Of a stretch of 6,837 nucleotides of DNA, positions 1 through 5,404 are shown one piece after another. Position numbers and translations under genes: made by a program. This stretch comes from Candidatus Iainarchaeum sp. GTDB taxonomy: Archaea; Iainarchaeota; Iainarchaeia; Iainarchaeales; JAAZKV01. The notes beneath the pieces were generated by a model. It ran no database searches. It had not been told where the DNA came from and worked only from the letters and a program-made list of their open reading frames with translations. Every line of letters begins with the position of its first letter. The first letter of the stretch is position 1. The stretch spans positions 1-6,837 of the forward strand of contig JAPLVQ010000036.1 in assembly GCA_026397035.1 (NCBI GenBank), in the 5' to 3' direction.

Positions 1-466
1 ATTGCGTTGCTTTGCCGGTTGTTTCGGGCCTGATATTAATTTTGTTTCCGGTTGATTTGAGTTCTGAAGTAATTTTTTCAAGCTGAATTTTAATACTACT
101 AAATGTCTTTTCAGGAGTATCTTTTAGATAAAATCCGGCATGAAATGTAAGTGAATATGCTCCTGCACTCTCAGCGCGCCGAGCAGCAAGAAGCACTCTC
201 TGTATTGAAGCCTCAATTTTTTCGTCTTCAACAGCATTGAGATTTACATAATAAGAACCATGGCAGGTAAGTAAAACATTTTTGTCAAGCGCTGTTTTTT
301 TGATTTCAGGAGCTTTTTGTTCGGAAACATTTACTGAATGAACAAATTCAAGCTCCATTCCACCTAAGCCAAGCTCAGAAACCCGTTTTATTCCCTCAAC
401 CGTAGAGGGCGCTTTTGTTGAAATTGGGATTCCAGCAGTTCCAAAAATTAATTTATTATAACTCAT
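1..466 (-). CDS. nfo: Endonuclease IV (AP endonuclease family 2), 3' end cut by window edge
   Basis: This is the N-terminal 155 residues of a TIM-barrel endonuclease IV, which cuts DNA 5' of abasic sites in base excision repair with a three-zinc centre. The start reads MSYNKLIFGTAGIP, followed by a strand with MELEFV (residues 37-42), as in archaeal members. Three zinc-ligand positions are visible: His69 in CHGSYYVNL, His109 in FHAGFY and Glu148 in IRPETTGK. They correspond to E. coli Nfo His69, His109 and Glu145. The remaining ligands lie beyond position 1. ATG at 466-464 is fixed by an in-frame TGA directly before it (469-467). The gene is divergent from aglB and is probably not part of the glycosylation pathway. 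A related sugar-phosphate isomerase/epimerase TIM barrel is the main alternative, but the ETTGK motif and His spacing favour Nfo. Confidence 0.88.
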   Translation of the reverse strand, partial: MSYNKLIFGTAGIPISTKAPSTVEGIKRVSELGLGGMELEFVHSVNVSEQKAPEIKKTALDKNVLLTCHGSYYVNLNAVEDEKIEASIQRVLLAARRAESAGAYSLTFHAGFYLKDTPEKTFSSIKIQLEKITSELKSTGNKINIRPETTGKATQ

Positions 467-489
467 TCAAACCAACTTAAAAATCATCA
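467..489 (-). other. Stop/start junctions of two mini-ORFs leading into nfo
   Basis: Reading the minus strand, a small ORF (ATG 522-520, MIFKPSDCILF) ends in TGA at 489-487. That TGA overlaps the ATG (487-485) of a second one (MIFKLV), whose TGA at 469-467 touches the nfo ATG at 466. Both begin MIFK because they arise from the two copies of a tandem repeat. No strong Shine-Dalgarno lies close to either. They could be coupled leader peptides or a by-product of the duplication. Translation is unproven. Confidence 0.25.
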
Positions 490-545
490 AAACAAAATAC
501 AATCACTTGGCTTAAAAATCATTAAACCAAACTACAATCACTCAG
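476..545. repeat. Two head-to-tail copies of a 35-bp repeat upstream of nfo
   Basis: Copy 1 is 476-510 and copy 2 is 511-545, with no bases between them and 30 of 35 positions identical by my count. Each starts CTTAAAAATCAT and contains TACAATCACT. A weaker third unit may follow at 546-580 (about 19 of 35, in AT-rich sequence). On the minus strand each copy carries AGTGATTGTA and an ATGATTTTTAAG segment. The repeat lies just before the nfo start, so it would be in its leader or promoter. Confidence 0.8.
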
Positions 546-696
546 CTCAATAAGCAATATTCAAATAAACAACAATCTAAATACTTTTCCACCAAAAAAA
601 ATGTCCATCAAATATAAAAATACCTTTTGCCTTTATTCATTCTTTTTGCCATTAAAGTAAACAATTTTAAGCCATCAAAGTTTTGTTTTTAAAGTA
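546..696. promoter_or_regulatory. Rest of the nfo-aglB divergent spacer with CATYAAA motifs and a TATA-like box
   Basis: No gene is seen here. TATAAAAATA at 613-622 is a candidate archaeal TATA box for a plus-strand transcript starting near 640-645. GCCATTAAAGT (648-658) and GCCATCAAAGT (671-681) differ by one base and are 23 bp apart. The core CATYAAA also occurs at 485, 520 and 606 in the same spacer. The spacer is very AT-rich, so chance occurrence is a concern. Confidence 0.35.
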
Positions 697-3075
697 ATGC
701 CTCCCGTATTTATAAAAAAAGTCGGCGTGGTTTTTTTGAGCGAAAACGAAAATAATGCTAATCCAAATGAAAATGCCGATGCTGGACATGACCACACAAC
801 AAATATGGATCATGAAAATTCTAGTCATCACAGCCACACAGAACGCCGGCAGAATGAACACACTTCCGCTGAACATCAGCACAAAGAACTCTCTCAAGAA
901 CACAACCCTAAAGAAAAAACCCACTTAAAATTTTGGAATAACGAAAAATCCTGGCATAGCGGGACTAAAGAAGTTAAATCAAATAAATCAGTATTGCAAT
1001 TAATTATTGACAACAAGAAAATAATCATTATTCTTATAATGATTTTTTTGCTCGCTTTTGGGATAAGAGGGCACTTGTTAAGATACACTTATTTATTTGA
1101 ATTTGATGCTTTTTATCATGCAAGAGTTGTAGAAGAATTAGTAATGACTGGCAGTGTAGCAAAAATTGACCCTCTTGCTTATTATGAGATTGCAGGAGGC
1201 GCAATTTCGCCGCCTGTTTCACTTTATCATGTTGTAAGTGCAGGGTTATACAAAATAGTCTCGCTTGGTCAGCCATTTAATAAGGAACTATTAATGTGGT
1301 CAATACAATTCTTTCCAGTAATTTTCGGTTCATTAATTGCAATATTAATGTATTTCCTTGGAAAAGAAGTATTCAACAGCAGAAAAATTGGATTAATCAC
1401 CGCTTTTGTAACAGCAGTAACCCCCGCTTTTGCATATAGAACAATGGCTGGAGCACAAGGAGATAACTCTTTTGGATTTATTTGGTTCGTTCTTGGAATG
1501 ATTTTCCTTGTAAGGACAACAAAAACTAAAGGAATGGATAAATGGGCTTTGATTAATGCGGCGCTTAGTGGATTAATGTTTGGTTTAATGGCTATGAGCT
1601 GGAGTATGTACCTAATGATTCCAATAATAATAATCGCTTACTTAATAATTGGATTAATTGTAGTTGCAAGTAAAGAAAGTGACAGTGATGAACCAATATT
1701 TAAAAGAGAATCATTTGCATTTGCTCTGAAAATGTTTATTTCCATTTTAGTATTCCATATTCTTTGCACAATTTATGGCGAGAATTGGGTAGCGGATTCA
1801 ATGATTCAAATTTCAGTTGCAATCTCACATATAGGGATAGGGCTTGACACTTCAGCAACATTCTGGCTGCTCACCATACTAAGCATTGTAGTTGCCGGAA
1901 TATGTATTTTCTTTATATCAAAAATGAAGAATGACTCAAAAAAACTTATTTTAATTATAGCCATAATCTTGTCTTATATTATCCTTTTTGCATTATTTTT
2001 TGCTTTCCTTACAGTACCTGACTTGATTGACCGAACAACAATCAGCTCAATGGTTGGGGAAGAAAGTATTGGAAACCAGTTTTTTGGCACCAAATACAAT
2101 TCCTTAATTGTCTTCCCTTGGGTAGCAATTATTTTATTTCCAATCTGTCTTTATATATTTAGAAAGGAAGATTCACACACCGGATTGATATTTTTCTTTT
2201 GGATACTCCTCACACTTTTCATGGCATGGTATAAATTAAAATTTACTTTTGTTTTCGGTCTTGCGATTGCCCCTGCAGCCGCAATAGTCGGGTATATGCT
2301 TCTTGAGGGTCTAAAGAAATTTAACATGGAAAAAGGAATTGAAGCAAAAATAATTATTGGCACATTATTATTGTTAGTGTTGTTCGGTGTGGGAGCTTCT
2401 GCAAGGTTCTTCCCTGATTATGTTCCTTTCGTTGATCAAAACCCGCAATGGCAAAATGCTATAGATTGGATTAATACAAATACCCCTGCGGACGCAAAGT
2501 TATTCAATTGGTGGGACCAGGGGCATATTATTTCATTCTTAACTGAAAGAAAAGTAACAACAGATAACAGAAATTATTCTGGGGCAGTTAATCAAAAAAT
2601 CGCCGATTTTATTATTACTACAGACATAAATTATGGATATACAATAGCAGCTAAAGAATTTGGCTCGGATTATTTAGTGCTTGATTCTACAATGTTTGAA
2701 GGAGCAGGAAGTTTTGCTTATTACCAGGCAAATTCAGTTGACTCCAAATTCGCACAAAAGTATTATAATGGACCAATTAATATAATGAATTGTGTTGATA
2801 ATAATGGCGCGATTAATATTGTTTGCGGAGGAAATTCTATTCCAAGAGCACAATGGAACGCAATTTCAAGTAAATGGAAATCAACTCCTGATGATTTCCA
2901 AAACGGAACAATACCAGTTTATTATTATAGAACAAATGACCAATTATTGGTTTTAAACAAAGAAGTTAATAATACAAATCTTGCAAAAATCTGGATGAAC
3001 AGCGACGAAACAAACAAGTACTACGAAACTGCTTATAACAAAGGCGGAATTGCCATATTTAAAATTAAAAAATAA
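697..3075 (+). CDS. aglB: AglB/STT3 oligosaccharyltransferase with His-rich N-terminal tail
   Basis: This is the catalytic oligosaccharyltransferase that moves a dolichol-linked glycan to Asn of N-X-S/T on the outer face of the membrane. A hydrophilic cytoplasmic tail (residues 1-106, His-rich 31-76) precedes the first membrane segment (about 107-124). It is followed by the first acidic motif FEFDAFYHAR (Asp137) and the second acidic loop AGAQGDNS (Asp256). Further membrane segments lie at about 202-536, with a GEES segment (454-457) where the TIXE/SVSE loop is expected. A last membrane span (about 551-570) leads to a soluble C-terminal domain. The signature WWDYG appears as WWDQG (605-609), followed by TTDNRN. 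Asp663 in LDSTMFEGAG may be the DK-motif aspartate, without the usual lysine. Own sequons occur at Asn626, Asn736 and Asn758. At 792 residues it is of normal length. The ATG at 697 is used here, but TTG at 736 may be the true start. Confidence 0.93.
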   Translation: MPPVFIKKVGVVFLSENENNANPNENADAGHDHTTNMDHENSSHHSHTERRQNEHTSAEHQHKELSQEHNPKEKTHLKFWNNEKSWHSGTKEVKSNKSVLQLIIDNKKIIIILIMIFLLAFGIRGHLLRYTYLFEFDAFYHARVVEELVMTGSVAKIDPLAYYEIAGGAISPPVSLYHVVSAGLYKIVSLGQPFNKELLMWSIQFFPVIFGSLIAILMYFLGKEVFNSRKIGLITAFVTAVTPAFAYRTMAGAQGDNSFGFIWFVLGMIFLVRTTKTKGMDKWALINAALSGLMFGLMAMSWSMYLMIPIIIIAYLIIGLIVVASKESDSDEPIFKRESFAFALKMFISILVFHILCTIYGENWVADSMIQISVAISHIGIGLDTSATFWLLTILSIVVAGICIFFISKMKNDSKKLILIIAIILSYIILFALFFAFLTVPDLIDRTTISSMVGEESIGNQFFGTKYNSLIVFPWVAIILFPICLYIFRKEDSHTGLIFFFWILLTLFMAWYKLKFTFVFGLAIAPAAAIVGYMLLEGLKKFNMEKGIEAKIIIGTLLLLVLFGVGASARFFPDYVPFVDQNPQWQNAIDWINTNTPADAKLFNWWDQGHIISFLTERKVTTDNRNYSGAVNQKIADFIITTDINYGYTIAAKEFGSDYLVLDSTMFEGAGSFAYYQANSVDSKFAQKYYNGPINIMNCVDNNGAINIVCGGNSIPRAQWNAISSKWKSTPDDFQNGTIPVYYYRTNDQLLVLNKEVNNTNLAKIWMNSDETNKYYETAYNKGGIAIFKIKK
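707..720 (+). promoter_or_regulatory. TATA-like box inside the annotated aglB 5' end
   Basis: TATTTATAAAAAAA is the best TATA-like match near the gene. Its centre (about 711) is about 25 bp upstream of the in-frame TTG at 736, the distance expected for a leaderless archaeal transcript. Used this way, AglB would begin (M)SENENNANPNE. The first 13 annotated residues (MPPVFIKKVGVVF) would then be promoter DNA. The alternative is transcription from 613-622 with the ATG at 697. Confidence 0.4.
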
Positions 3076-3221
3076 GGTCACTAGAAACCTAAAAAACAAT
3101 TCAAATAATACTTATAAAAATGTCTAAATAAATTCCCATCTAAAATTACACATTAGCATAACTGTTGGTTGCACATTCACGTACCAATCAATTTTAAAAA
3201 GAGGAAAACCCCTCTTATTGT
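3076..3221. promoter_or_regulatory. aglB-gpt spacer with two TATA-like boxes and an inverted repeat at the start
   Basis: No gene is seen in these 146 bases. ATTTTAAAAA at 3191-3200 is centred about 26 bp before the ATG at 3222 and fits a leaderless promoter. TTATAAAAAT at 3112-3121 is an alternative box that would give a leader of about 80 nt. AAGAGG (3199-3204) and CCTCTT (3211-3216) form a perfect 6-bp inverted repeat with a 6-nt loop, between the box and the start. TTGGT (3165-3169) and ACCAA (3183-3187) make a weaker pair. The spacing suggests that gpt has its own promoter. Confidence 0.45.
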
Positions 3222-4262
3222 ATGTATCAAATAATTACTTTTGTTTTATTATTTCTTATACCCCTAATTACTGTTTTTTTAATCGCGCCCGGATTCATTA
3301 AAAAAATGCATATACAGGGGCTTACTGGAAAGGATATGAATAAATATTCAAAACCAAAAGTTGCTGAACTTGGAGGGGTTTTGGTTTTTTTAGGCTTTAG
3401 TTTCGGTTTATTCTTGGCAATTTTTGCAATAAAATATTTGAAATTGATGAATATTGAATTGAGTGTACTCCTCGCTGGTTTTTGCACTGTTTCTATGATT
3501 GCTTTCATAGGAGTAATTGATGATATTATTGGGTGGAAAAAAGGAATAAGACAATGGCAACATGCACTTTTCCCAATTGTTGCAGCACTGCCCTTAATGG
3601 CAATAAAAATAAGTAACGGTCCGATTAGTCTTCCATTAATAGGATTATTACCGCACGAATTTATTTTACCATTTGGGGTAATTAGTTTTAGTTTACTTTA
3701 TTCGCTTATTTTAATTCCAATAGGAGTTACTGGAGCAAGTAACGCAACAAATATGCTTGCGGGATTAAATGGTCTTGAGACAGGGCTTGGAATATTAATA
3801 ATTGGAACTCTTGCTATAATAGCCGCTTTGAATGGAAAAATCGGTGCGCTTGTCTTTGCGATTCCAATACTCGGCGCATTGGTGGCATTCTTGTTTTTCA
3901 ATAAATTTCCAGCAAAAATATTCGGCGGGGACGGGCTCACATTAATGACTGGAGCAAGTATTGCAGTTATTTGCATTATAGGAGACATGGAAAAAATAGG
4001 TGTATTATTAATCGCACTTTTCTTTATTGAATTAATATTAAAAGCAAAAACAAAATTTCAAGGAGAATCCTTTGGAATACCCCAAAAGAATGGACTGTTA
4101 TTTGCCCCTAAAGAAAAACATAGTCTTACGCATTATTTTATGGCAATTTTTCCGGCAAGAGAAGATAGAGTTGTGGCAAGAATGCTTTTGACACAAGCAG
4201 TAATTTGTTTAATTGTAATATTAGTTGTACTTCTTAATCAAATGGAAGTTTTATTTTTATAA
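3222..4262 (+). CDS. Alg7/AglH-like polyprenyl-phosphate sugar-1-phosphate transferase (GT4/MraY superfamily)
   Basis: This integral membrane enzyme would transfer a sugar-1-phosphate, probably GlcNAc-1-P from UDP-GlcNAc, to dolichyl phosphate on the cytoplasmic face, starting the N-glycan. It is 346 residues with about ten membrane segments. Family motifs appear in order: DMNKYSKPKVAELGG (residues 38-52), the Asp pair in GVIDDIIGWKKG (Asp100, Asp101), NATNMLAGLNGLETG (Asn174, Asn177), and FPAKIFGGDGLT (229-240, Asp237). A C-terminal KEKHSLTHYF follows, with His300 and His304. The FPAK-x-F-x-GD form is closer to Alg7/archaeal enzymes than to bacterial MraY. The sugar cannot be read from sequence, and WecA-like use is possible. 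The gene lies between aglB and the alg14/alg13 pair, which fits a lipid-linked oligosaccharide pathway. A TATA-like box at 3191-3200 suggests a leaderless transcript. Confidence 0.9.
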   Translation: MYQIITFVLLFLIPLITVFLIAPGFIKKMHIQGLTGKDMNKYSKPKVAELGGVLVFLGFSFGLFLAIFAIKYLKLMNIELSVLLAGFCTVSMIAFIGVIDDIIGWKKGIRQWQHALFPIVAALPLMAIKISNGPISLPLIGLLPHEFILPFGVISFSLLYSLILIPIGVTGASNATNMLAGLNGLETGLGILIIGTLAIIAALNGKIGALVFAIPILGALVAFLFFNKFPAKIFGGDGLTLMTGASIAVICIIGDMEKIGVLLIALFFIELILKAKTKFQGESFGIPQKNGLLFAPKEKHSLTHYFMAIFPAREDRVVARMLLTQAVICLIVILVVLLNQMEVLFL

Positions 4263-4263
4263 A

Positions 4264-4307
4264 AGTAGTTATTAATACAAGTTAATTACTAAAATTAATT
4301 AACTACT
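4264..4307 (+). repeat. AT-rich inverted repeat just after gpt
   Basis: AGTAGTTATTAAT (4264-4276) pairs with ATTAATTAACTACT (4294-4307) through 13 base pairs with one bulged T at 4300, leaving a 17-nt loop. It starts two bases after the gpt stop codon. A shorter competing hairpin, CTACT (4303-4307) with AGTAG (4311-4315), shares its right arm. It is not followed by a T-tract on the plus strand, so a terminator role is doubtful. A protein-binding or mRNA-processing role is possible. Confidence 0.55.
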
Positions 4308-4337
4308 AAAAGTAGATCATTACTAAAAAAACGACAT
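4287..4337. repeat. TACTAAAA repeated three times with exact 17-bp period
   Basis: TACTAAAA occurs at 4287-4294, 4304-4311 and 4321-4328, so successive starts are exactly 17 bp apart. A degenerate unit (TATTAATA) begins at 4270, again 17 bp earlier. The array ends just before the TATA-like box of the alg14 promoter, a position suited to a regulator binding as an ordered array. Confidence 0.7.
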
Positions 4338-4344
4338 ATAATAT
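4337..4344 (+). promoter_or_regulatory. TATA-like box for the alg14-alg13 operon
   Basis: TATAATAT is centred about 23 bp before the ATG at 4363, and there is no Shine-Dalgarno between them. This fits an archaeal leaderless or near-leaderless transcript that begins a new unit separate from gpt. An in-frame TAA at 4339-4341 rules out a longer N-terminus. Confidence 0.5.
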
Positions 4345-4362
4345 GGGTTCAGGCGTAATTTT

Positions 4363-4812
4363 ATGAAAAAAATTTGTATTCCGGTAAGCACTGGAGGACA
4401 TTTAAAAGAAATGCTTCAATTAAAAAGTTTTTACTCTAAATATCCGCATTATTTTGTTACAATGGAGCGTCCTGATGGAATAGATTTGTCAAAAAGTGAA
4501 AAAGTATATTTTGTAAGCTGCCCGGAAAGAAATCCAATTAAAGCCATGATGAACTTTTTTCAAAGTTTATCAATTTTCATCAGAGAAAATCCGGATATTG
4601 TAATATCAACAGGGGCAGATACAGCCCTTGCAACATGCTATCTTGCAAAGATATTTAGAAAAAAACTAATTTACATTGAGAGTTTCTGCAGACCCTATAA
4701 ACCAAGTCTTACTGGAAAACTTGTTTATCCAATAACGGATTTGTTCATTTATCAATGGAAAGCTCTCGAAAAATATTATCCAAAAGGGAAATATGGAGGA
4801 AGTATTTTCTAG
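4363..4812 (+). CDS. Alg14-like glycosyltransferase subunit (acceptor side / membrane recruiter)
   Basis: This is the N-terminal half of a split GT28-type glycosyltransferase. In eukaryotes Alg14 anchors Alg13 at the membrane and the pair adds the second GlcNAc to GlcNAc-PP-dolichol. The 149-residue protein begins MKKICIPVSTGGHL, with the Gly-Gly-His motif at 11-13. PDIVISTGAD follows at 77-86, then YIESFCR (104-110, Glu106). The C-terminal block runs from PSLTGKLVYP through TDLFIYQW to the end KYGGSIF. That block matches, from memory, the bacterial capsule proteins of the CpsF/EpsE type. It lacks the N-terminal membrane segment of eukaryotic Alg14. Length is normal, with no sign of truncation. 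The partner gene follows after 36 bp, so the two probably form one complex. Confidence 0.88.
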   Translation: MKKICIPVSTGGHLKEMLQLKSFYSKYPHYFVTMERPDGIDLSKSEKVYFVSCPERNPIKAMMNFFQSLSIFIRENPDIVISTGADTALATCYLAKIFRKKLIYIESFCRPYKPSLTGKLVYPITDLFIYQWKALEKYYPKGKYGGSIF

Positions 4813-4838
4813 ATTAGACTGTAATTACCAATAGAATT

Positions 4839-4845
4839 AGGTGAT
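4839..4845 (+). promoter_or_regulatory. Shine-Dalgarno of the Alg13-like gene
   Basis: AGGTGAT matches the archaeal GGAGGTGAT consensus over seven bases and lies three bases before the ATG at 4849. It is the clearest ribosome binding site in the window, as expected for an internal operon gene, and it fixes this start. Confidence 0.8.
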
Positions 4846-4848
4846 AAA

Positions 4849-5322
4849 ATGATTTTTGTTAGCGTTGGAACTCATAAACAGCAATTCAACAGACTGCTTA
4901 CTAAAGTTAATGAACTTATTAAGAAAGGAATAATCAAAGATTCTGTTTTTGCTCAAACTGGGTACTCTAATTATACCCCAAAATATTACAAGCATGAAAA
5001 GTTTTTGGGAATTCATGAATTTGACAAAAAAATTAGAGATTGTGACATATTTATTACACATGCTGGCGAAGGGAATATTGGAACAGCCCTGCAATTTGAG
5101 AAAAAAATGGTTATTATTCCAAGACTAACCAAATTCAGAGAACACACAAACAATCATCAAATTGAACTTGCCAAAGCCATCAAAAATAGTAAACAAGGAA
5201 TCGTTTCAACAGTCGAAGAATTAGAAGATTCATTAAAAAAAGCAGCCAAACTAAAAATTAAGAAAACCGAGCATGCAAAAGGAATAATTAAAATACTTAA
5301 TGAGTCAAGAATTTTTGAATAA
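4849..5322 (+). CDS. Alg13-like catalytic glycosyltransferase subunit (GT28 C-terminal domain)
   Basis: This is the UDP-sugar-binding, catalytic half of the split GT28 enzyme that pairs with the Alg14-like protein. At 157 residues it has the usual stand-alone Alg13 length. The N-terminus MIFVSVGTHKQQFNRL is typical, and AQTGYSNY follows at 35-42. The nucleotide-sugar motif is THAGEGNIGTAL (70-81). The family's conserved end reads PRLTKFREHTNNHQIELA (91-108), with His99 and the NHQ at 102-104. The sequence recalls bacterial capsule CpsG-type galactosyltransferases (from memory) at least as much as eukaryotic Alg13, so the donor could be UDP-Gal or UDP-GlcA as well as UDP-GlcNAc. It sits 36 bp after alg14 with a strong Shine-Dalgarno. 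It is soluble and would be held at the membrane by its partner. Confidence 0.88.
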   Translation: MIFVSVGTHKQQFNRLLTKVNELIKKGIIKDSVFAQTGYSNYTPKYYKHEKFLGIHEFDKKIRDCDIFITHAGEGNIGTALQFEKKMVIIPRLTKFREHTNNHQIELAKAIKNSKQGIVSTVEELEDSLKKAAKLKIKKTEHAKGIIKILNESRIFE

Positions 5323-5339
5323 GATAATAATCCTTCAGA

Positions 5340-5345
5340 TTTTTT
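5340..5345 (+). terminator. Possible T-tract terminator after the alg14-alg13 operon
   Basis: A run of six T lies 18 bp after the Alg13-like stop codon, in the convergent spacer (5323-5404). Archaeal RNA polymerase can terminate at such tracts without a hairpin. The spacer also has TTCAGATT twice (5334-5341 and 5367-5374). No comparable T-run is seen on the minus strand for the opposing gene. Confidence 0.35.
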
Positions 5346-5404
5346 GCACAAAATTATAATTAGACTTTCAGATTAAACGAATACATTCAACTTCATACTT
5401 TCTA

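Noticed and set aside
476..545. CRISPR array
   Set aside because: The two 35-bp units abut directly with no spacers, and there are only two clear copies and no cas genes.
667..1276. Three minus-strand ORFs (64-85 codons) opposite the aglB N-terminal region
   Set aside because: They lie antisense to a well-supported gene, have no recognisable domains, and reflect the reverse reading of His/Asn-rich and hydrophobic codons.
2151..2363. Minus-strand 70-codon ORF inside aglB
   Set aside because: Antisense to a membrane region of aglB, with no ribosome site and no family resemblance.
3227..3988. Two minus-strand ORFs (93 and 96 codons) inside the Alg7-like gene
   Set aside because: Shadow frames of a conserved gene whose motifs are all on the plus strand; the Pro- and Ile-rich products look like reverse reading.
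4264..4307. Intrinsic (hairpin plus T-tract) terminator after gpt
   Set aside because: The hairpin is AT-rich with a 17-nt loop and no T-run follows on the plus strand; kept only as an inverted repeat. A T-rich tract (4249-4258) lies before the stop codon instead.
4837..5351. Minus-strand ORFs opposite the Alg13-like gene (85 and 64 codons)
   Set aside because: Antisense to a gene with a strong Shine-Dalgarno and clear GT28 motifs; no supporting signals of their own.
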